Positions 7,069 through 10,178 of a stretch of 10,178 nt of DNA are shown here, one piece after another. The stretch's first letter is position 1, and each line of letters begins with the position of its first letter. A program made the translations under genes and the position numbers. Below the pieces are notes generated by a model, which was given only the letters and a program-made list of their open reading frames with translations, searched no databases and had not been told where the DNA came from. Origin of the DNA: Candidatus Dormiibacterota bacterium (GTDB lineage Bacteria; Chloroflexota; Dormibacteria; Dormibacterales; Dormibacteraceae); the NCBI GenBank assembly GCA_955652585.1, contig CATPBF010000143.1, positions 1 to 10,178 on the forward strand, in the 5' to 3' direction.

Positions 7069-7600
7069 GAGTGACCTCCTTGCGCAGTGCGGCCTCTGCG
7101 CGCCTCAACAATGTTCCGATCTGTCCGGTTCCAACTCCAATCGCCTGCGCGACCTCTGCATAGCTGAGGCCGCTGGCGCGTAGAACGAGCACCGCTGCGG
7201 GCTTTGGCGCCAACCGGGCGAGCGCTGCTCGCACCAAGCGCCGGTCCTCTCCAACCTCGAGCATTCGCTGCGGATCAAGCGTGCTCGAGCCTTCTTCTGC
7301 CGCCTGCGCCAGCTCGCGCCGCTCGCGGCGCTTGCGGCCTCGCACGCGGTTCAACGCTGTGTGCGCCGCGGCCCGGTGCAGCCACGCGGGCGCGAACTGC
7401 GCGCTGGCCGAGTGCAACCGGTGGAAGCTGATGAAGACCTCCTGGGCCACGTCCTCGGCCTCCTGCGGATCGGCCAGGACGCGGTTGGCGATCCCCGCCA
7501 CCCGCGCGTATTCGCTTTTGAACAGGGCCTCGAATGCCTCGTCGCGAGTCTTCACGAGTCGCCCTCGGCCCTCAGCGGCCACCTCGACATTCACGCCCAC
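7052..7600 (-). CDS. ECF-type RNA polymerase sigma-70 family factor
   Basis: A 182-residue protein with the two-domain ECF layout. Region 2 (about 21-88) begins EAFEALFKSEYARVAGIANR and contains the core-binding DPQEAEDVAQEVFISFHR. A basic linker GRKRRERREL precedes a short acidic stretch. Region 4 (about 121-175) has LAPKPAAVLVLRASGLSYAE and the helix-turn-helix VAQAIGVGTGQIGTLLRRAE for -35 recognition. It directs RNA polymerase to its own regulon; the adjacent ZAS anti-sigma and ABC exporter are the natural candidates. The start is ambiguous. GTG at 7600 has no Shine-Dalgarno. GTG at 7555 (residue 16) is preceded by GAGGG and a six-nt spacer, closely resembling the site before the anti-sigma gene, and still keeps all of region 2. 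The gene lies 43 nt after the membrane-protein stop. Confidence 0.9.
   Translation of the reverse strand: MGVNVEVAAEGRGRLVKTRDEAFEALFKSEYARVAGIANRVLADPQEAEDVAQEVFISFHRLHSASAQFAPAWLHRAAAHTALNRVRGRKRRERRELAQAAEEGSSTLDPQRMLEVGEDRRLVRAALARLAPKPAAVLVLRASGLSYAEVAQAIGVGTGQIGTLLRRAEAALRKEVTRGTSI
7075..7080 (-). promoter_or_regulatory. Perfect Shine-Dalgarno for the anti-sigma gene
   Basis: AGGAGG on the minus strand, six nt before the GTG at 7068-7066 and inside the sigma-factor coding sequence. It is the strongest ribosome site in the window and decides the anti-sigma start. Confidence 0.85.
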
Positions 7601-7643
7601 TACACACCAAGCACCACGACGCGAGCGTTTGTGACATCGAGCC

Positions 7644-8126
7644 CTAGGCTGCCTTTCGCCTGAAGACCTTGGAGAACTCCTTAGCCACTTCGCGTAGGAA
7701 CGGGCCGCCCCAGATGCCGGCCGACAGCAGCGAGATGAAGATGATCACGGCGTCGATGCTCTCGCGCCCGGCGCCCGTCCAGTACACGTCCTGGAGATTC
7801 AGCCACAGGGCGAACTCGTCGAGGGTCAGGGCAGCGCCGACGCCGAAGAGGATGGCGGTGACGCTCGCTATCCAGTTCGACCCGACTCCTTGTTCGATGA
7901 GCCAGACATAACCGACCAGGATCAGGATGAGGATGCCCCACACCAGGTGGTGGATATGGAGGCCGCCGCTCGTCACGTTGTGGAATGGGCCGACGCCGGC
8001 GCGGATCAGGTGTGTGATGCCGCGGACGATCCCGAACGTGACCAGGAACCCGATCGACGCGAGGAACAACCGCTCACGCCGCTCGCTCTGGAAATGAAAG
8101 GTGTAGAGCTCCCTCAGACGTCTCAA
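7644..8126 (-). CDS. Conserved four-helix membrane protein with HIHH and DEF motifs, function unknown
   Basis: A 160-residue protein with four likely membrane segments: about 20-41, 58-77, 85-108 and 123-141. The segment boundaries carry polar residues that look functional: His49 in GPFHN, GGLHIHHLVWG (His57, His59, His60), TLDEFALWL (Asp103, Glu104), and Asp125 in ESIDAVIIF. I recall similar uncharacterised integral membrane proteins in actinobacteria with HIHHLVWG and TLDEFALWL, but no assigned role. The open frame continues upstream, overlapping the EVE gene with arginine-rich shadow residues. The likely start is TTG at 8126, sharing TTGA with the EVE stop, and a stem-loop encloses it. The His/Asp/Glu set at the membrane suggests metal binding, which is inference only. 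Confidence 0.75.
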   Translation of the reverse strand: MRRLRELYTFHFQSERRERLFLASIGFLVTFGIVRGITHLIRAGVGPFHNVTSGGLHIHHLVWGILILILVGYVWLIEQGVGSNWIASVTAILFGVGAALTLDEFALWLNLQDVYWTGAGRESIDAVIIFISLLSAGIWGGPFLREVAKEFSKVFRRKAA

Positions 8127-8139
8127 CCCGCGAGGGAGC
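8108..8139 (-). repeat. 8-bp inverted repeat around the TTGA stop/start overlap
   Basis: GCTCCCTC (8108-8115) and GAGGGAGC (8132-8139) are perfect arms with a 16-nt loop. The loop contains the EVE-gene stop TGA (8125-8123), the TTG start of the membrane protein (8126-8124), and most of the palindrome AGACGTCT (8116-8123). The geometry is nearly the same as at the ABC ATPase start. Confidence 0.6.
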
Positions 8140-8692
8140 GCTTCTGACGCGCGCTGCGCGCGATCTCGTCCTCGACGATTCCGAAGTCCGTGCGCGGAAG
8201 CGCGTGGATGTGGCCCTGGAATGCGAGCGTCCAGTGCTCGGGTGGCCACTTGCGAACGTAGTCGAGACGGTAGGCCAGCTCTTTCGCAGGCACCCAGTCG
8301 GGATCGTCCAGGACGAGGTCCGGCCTGATGTGCACCCGCCAGGGGTAGTCCTCGTCGCGGCGCGCCGAGCGCCAGGTGGGGGTGTGGTCCTCGTACATCG
8401 GCGAGGCGACGGTAACTGTCGCGGCGAACGCCATGCGCCCGGTGACGTAATACAGGAGCCGATCGCCGACCCGCATCGTCTCCACCCGTCTGCGGTGGCG
8501 GCTCTTCAGGCCCTGGATGGTGAAGCCGAGCTCGCGTGTCTTCCGGAAGTTGTCCGGCGAGGTGACCACCATCCAGTACTGAAGGGAGCGACCCTCCGAG
8601 CGCCCGGACTTGCGCTTCCGACGCGAGCGGCCTGACTTCGGCGGCCGGTCCGCGGCAGGTGCCGGGCTTGGGGAGCCGGGCTCTTCAGCCAA
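8123..8692 (-). CDS. EVE-domain (PUA-like fold) protein with basic N-terminal tail
   Basis: A 189-residue protein. From residue 39 the sequence YWMVVTSPDNFRKTRELGF, then MRVGDRLLYYVTG, FAATVTVASPMYED, YPWRVHIRPDLVL and HWTLAFQGHIHAL follow the EVE fold. EVE is a PUA relative that binds nucleic acids, often modified bases, in an aromatic cage. The first 38 residues are Pro/Ser/Arg/Lys-rich, including SRRKRKSGRSEGR, and look disordered and nucleic-acid-binding. The start is TTG at 8692, supported by GGAG nine nt upstream; it overlaps the DinB-like gene by 8 nt. The stop overlaps the next start (TTGA). Bacterial EVE proteins occur in housekeeping and in modification-dependent defence contexts; no nuclease or methylase neighbour here supports defence. 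Confidence 0.82.
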   Translation of the reverse strand: MAEEPGSPSPAPAADRPPKSGRSRRKRKSGRSEGRSLQYWMVVTSPDNFRKTRELGFTIQGLKSRHRRRVETMRVGDRLLYYVTGRMAFAATVTVASPMYEDHTPTWRSARRDEDYPWRVHIRPDLVLDDPDWVPAKELAYRLDYVRKWPPEHWTLAFQGHIHALPRTDFGIVEDEIARSARQKRSLAG

Positions 8693-9263
8693 CGACGGGA
8701 TCTCCGTTGGCTACAGGATCCGCAGGCCGAAGCGGACCCAGGTCCTGAATCTCGGGCAGAAGCACCGTCAGGTTGCGGATCTGGGAGATGTGGGCCATCT
8801 CGTGGCGCGTGACCATTTGGCAAACCTCGAGAAGCGTCACGACCCCGCCTCGAGGATCGACCACGGTTCGCTCCCATTCGTTCTTGCCCCAGCCGTGGAG
8901 CAGGTCGACGGTGCGGCGGCGGACTCGCGCGAAGTCCTCGAGCGCCTCCTGCAACGGGCGGTCGAGCTCGTGGTCGTGGGTAGGGTCGATGGTGGCGCGG
9001 ACATCGGCCGTGGCGAGCCCATCGAGATGGGCGTGCCGGATGAGCCCATCCACCTTCGATCCCGAATCGACCAGGTGTCCGATCAGACCGCCGAGCGTGG
9101 GGAACGCGGGCCCGTGGCGGTAGCGAAGCCGCGCCTCGTCCAGGCCGTAGACGAGATCGCTGATGCGCTCCGGCACCGAGCTCATCAGCAATACGGCGTC
9201 GGCCGGCGAAAGCTCCTCCTCGAGGTCCACAGGCCAACGATAACGAGTGGCCAACCGGGGCAC
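8685..9263 (-). CDS. DinB-like / YfiT-type four-helix metalloprotein
   Basis: A 192-residue all-alpha protein. The DinB metal triad is visible as His63 in GGLIGHLVD, and His154 and His158 in VTRHEMAHISQIRNL; the His-x3-His in the last helix is the family mark. Related proteins (DinB, YfiT, mycothiol- and bacillithiol-dependent transferases) bind Zn or Ni and many conjugate small thiols; the actual reaction here is unknown. The start is uncertain: GTG at 9263 gives 192 residues, but it lies 2 bp from the divergent ATG at 9266 and has no Shine-Dalgarno. TTG at 9254 or GTG at 9230 would still keep the fold. It is the first gene of the minus-strand block, and its stop overlaps the EVE start. Confidence 0.78.
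   Translation of the reverse strand: MPRLATRYRWPVDLEEELSPADAVLLMSSVPERISDLVYGLDEARLRYRHGPAFPTLGGLIGHLVDSGSKVDGLIRHAHLDGLATADVRATIDPTHDHELDRPLQEALEDFARVRRRTVDLLHGWGKNEWERTVVDPRGGVVTLLEVCQMVTRHEMAHISQIRNLTVLLPEIQDLGPLRPADPVANGDPVVG
8687..8712 (-). repeat. 8-bp inverted repeat over the start of the EVE gene
   Basis: AGCCAACG (8687-8694) and CGTTGGCT (8705-8712) are perfect arms with a 10-nt loop. On the message, the Shine-Dalgarno GGAG is at the edge of the loop and the TTG start is inside the 3' arm, so folding would block initiation until ribosomes finishing the DinB-like gene open it. The DinB-like stop (8687-8685) lies at the arm's end. Confidence 0.6.
8702..8705 (-). promoter_or_regulatory. 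Shine-Dalgarno GGAG for the EVE gene
   Basis: GGAG (within CGGAGA) nine nt upstream of TTG 8692-8690. It supports the TTG start over the in-frame ATG at residue 41, which would delete the first EVE strand. It lies at the base of an inverted repeat. Confidence 0.6.
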
Positions 9264-9265
9264 CC

Positions 9266-9763
9266 ATGACTCACGATGAGCGGACCTTGTCAGCCGAGGT
9301 CGGCCCGGACGGGCAGCCGCCCCGATTCGACGGCGCCGCCTGGGTTTCCCAGGACGGGCGCTACTGGTGGAACGGCGCCGCCTGGCAGCCGATCGCCCGG
9401 CCGAGAGGCTTCAGGCCATCCATCCTCGTGATCGTGCTCGCGGTTTTCATCTTCGGGGCCGTGGGCTACATCGCCTTCAATCTGCTGCACCAACCCTTCG
9501 CGGGTGAGGGCGTGTCTAATGCGAAGATCGATTCCCGAACCGAGATCGAGTTCGACTATCGCCGGGGCTCGACGTGCAGCAACCTGACGTTCCAGTACAA
9601 CTTCTTCGACAGCGGCGGCAAGCAGGTCGACGTCTTCCGTGACTCGACGGGCGGTAAGGTCGATGGGGGCGTCCTCACCCATTTCGATATCAAGGGCGAT
9701 GCGGCGCAGCCGATCGACTCTAGTGCGGTGCGTTTCGAAGCCAACGCGACCTGCCACGACTGA
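9266..9763 (+). CDS. DUF2510-like single-pass membrane protein, function unknown
   Basis: A 165-residue protein in three parts. Residues 19-43 hold a tandem tryptophan motif, FDGAAWVSQDGRYWWNGAAW, the kind seen in short DUF2510-type domains at the N-terminus of actinobacterial membrane proteins. A hydrophobic helix follows at about 52-73. The external part (about 90-165) reads as beta-strands, e.g. LTFQYNFFDSGGKQVDVF, which recalls FxLYD-like immunoglobulin-type domains. It has one Cys near each end (Cys104, Cys163) that could form a disulfide. The ATG at 9266 has only a weak GGGG five nt upstream and lies 2 bp from the divergent start. The downstream zinc-ribbon gene is 30 nt away. Architecture is clear; role is not. 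Confidence 0.78.
   Translation: MTHDERTLSAEVGPDGQPPRFDGAAWVSQDGRYWWNGAAWQPIARPRGFRPSILVIVLAVFIFGAVGYIAFNLLHQPFAGEGVSNAKIDSRTEIEFDYRRGSTCSNLTFQYNFFDSGGKQVDVFRDSTGGKVDGGVLTHFDIKGDAAQPIDSSAVRFEANATCHD
9330..9385 (+). repeat. 14-bp direct repeat coding the tandem GAAW motif
   Basis: ACGGCGCCGCCTGG occurs at 9330-9343 and again at 9372-9385, exactly 42 bp (14 codons) apart and in the same frame. It encodes DGAAW and NGAAW. Identity at the DNA level, including third positions, suggests a duplication of a 14-residue unit, although GC-biased codon use could also produce it. Confidence 0.7.
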
Positions 9764-9781
9764 GCCCCTGCCAAGGCCGTC

Positions 9782-9787
9782 TAAGCT
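9782..9787 (+). promoter_or_regulatory. Possible -10 element (TANNNT) for a leaderless zinc-ribbon gene
   Basis: TAAGCT ends six nt before the ATG at 9794, the placement expected of an extended -10 box when transcription begins at the start codon. The GGAG at 9788-9791 is only two nt from the ATG, too close for a good Shine-Dalgarno. Short AT-containing hexamers can arise by chance. Confidence 0.3.
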
Positions 9788-9793
9788 GGAGAA

Positions 9794-9991
9794 ATGCAGC
9801 AGGCACAGGTCGCGTGCGACTCCTGCGGCGCGGAGCTGGTCCCGAACGCGGCCTACTGCGAGCGCTGCGGCTCGCGAACGCGAAGGGCGCGGCGTCTCGT
9901 GCGGCTGGCGATCAGGGTCGAACTGCTTTTCTTCCTGCTGGTCGTGGGGCTGGTGATCGCCTTCACCTGGATCTACTCAGCTCAGCGCTAA
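9794..9991 (+). CDS. Small zinc-ribbon protein with C-terminal membrane helix
   Basis: A 65-residue protein. A zinc ribbon is formed by Cys8-x2-Cys11 (CDSC) and Cys22-x2-Cys25 (CERC) with ten residues between the pairs. An Arg-rich linker (28-41) follows and then one hydrophobic helix at about 43-61, giving a tail-anchored protein with the ribbon in the cytoplasm by the positive-inside rule. The pattern VACDSCGAELVPNAAYCERCG is like the generic zinc-ribbon modules fused to many bacterial membrane proteins; the role is unknown. It lies 30 nt after the DUF2510-like gene and ends six nt before the convergent membrane-protein stop. Confidence 0.8.
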   Translation: MQQAQVACDSCGAELVPNAAYCERCGSRTRRARRLVRLAIRVELLFFLLVVGLVIAFTWIYSAQR

Positions 9992-9997
9992 GAGCCG

Positions 9998-10178
9998 CTA
10001 GGTGGTCACAGGCTTGCGCAGCCAGTAGAACACCTGCCCAAAGGCCCCGACCGCCAGAACGTCGAGGATGCCGAACAGGTACAGGTCGGTGGGTCCGGAA
10101 TAGAACGCAACTTCAAGGACGAATAAGGAGACGGTGGCGATGCCGCCACCGATCAGGGCGGACTCGCGACTGTGCGGC
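9998..10178 (-). CDS. Membrane protein, C-terminal fragment (gene continues past the window)
   Basis: Reading the minus strand from the window edge gives 59 open codons ending in TAG at 10000-9998. The peptide has two hydrophobic stretches, ALIGGGIATVSLFVLEVAFY and LYLFGILDVLAVGAFGQVFY, separated by a short polar SGPTD turn, and a basic tail WLRKPVTT. It looks like the last two helices of a polytopic membrane protein. The start and most of the gene lie beyond the window, so no family is assigned. It converges on the zinc-ribbon gene with a 6-bp gap. Confidence 0.65.
   Translation of the reverse strand, partial: PHSRESALIGGGIATVSLFVLEVAFYSGPTDLYLFGILDVLAVGAFGQVFYWLRKPVTT

Noticed and set aside
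7607..7636. A full ECF41-type promoter upstream of the sigma gene
   Set aside because: TGTCACA is present, but CGTC is 8 nt away rather than the expected 16 nt, and no other good -10 is seen.
8127..8249. N-terminal extension of the HIHH membrane-protein frame
   Set aside because: It lies inside the EVE gene, has shadow-like Arg/Ala composition and carries no membrane or domain feature.
8506..9267. Minus-strand open frame of 253 codons in a second frame over the DinB-like and EVE genes
   Set aside because: The composition is Arg/Pro/Ser-rich, while the other minus frame shows intact DinB and EVE motifs.
8610..9269. Plus-strand open frame of 219 codons opposite the DinB-like gene
   Set aside because: No domain is visible, and the opposite strand carries the conserved His triad and a well-placed gene junction.
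1..10178. A defence island, CRISPR array, insertion sequence, prophage or RNA gene
   Set aside because: No spaced direct repeats, transposase or integrase motifs, terminal repeats, or tRNA/rRNA-like segments were seen; the lone EVE protein has no nuclease or methylase partner here.

Overview
This is a GC-rich bacterial window (well above 60% G+C by eye) carrying 13 protein genes that are packed almost edge to edge. There is no RNA gene, mobile element or CRISPR array. Starts are a mix of ATG, GTG and TTG, and few have a strong Shine-Dalgarno. A tryptophan-motif protein of the DUF2510 type, a DinB-like protein and a four-helix membrane protein with a HIHH motif suggest an actinobacterium or a deep-branching Chloroflexota/Dormibacterota-type soil organism. 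No marker in the window settles the phylum.

Left block, plus strand (1-4042): four metabolic genes that read as one operon. They are a 5'-truncated isoaspartyl peptidase/asparaginase (Ntn-hydrolase), a thiamine-diphosphate enzyme closest in my reading to the ILVBL/2-hydroxyacyl-CoA lyase branch, a glutamate dehydrogenase, and a PaaI-type hotdog thioesterase. Junctions are abutting (TAG|ATG), overlapping (GTGA) and 17 nt apart. The first and third genes connect Asp/Asn breakdown, ammonia and 2-oxoglutarate/glutamate. The second and fourth suggest acyl-CoA chemistry. The common pathway is inferred, not shown.

Middle block, minus strand (9263 down to 4120): seven genes in the order DinB-like protein, EVE-domain protein, HIHH membrane protein, ECF-type sigma factor, ZAS-type transmembrane anti-sigma factor, ABC ATPase and ABC-2 permease. 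Nearly all are overlapped or spaced by under 50 nt. The last four look like a sensing and export module in which a membrane-anchored anti-sigma holds a sigma factor, and the ABC exporter is translated from the same message. Three junctions in this block carry a perfect 7-8 bp inverted repeat around or over a TTG start, which is the most unexpected structure in the window.

Right block (9266-10178): a plus-strand DUF2510-like single-pass protein starts only 2 bp from the DinB-like gene, leaving no room for conventional divergent promoters. It is followed by a 65-residue zinc-ribbon/transmembrane protein. The end of an unidentified minus-strand membrane protein runs off the window. The longest stretch without a gene is the 77 bp between the two convergent blocks (4043-4119).
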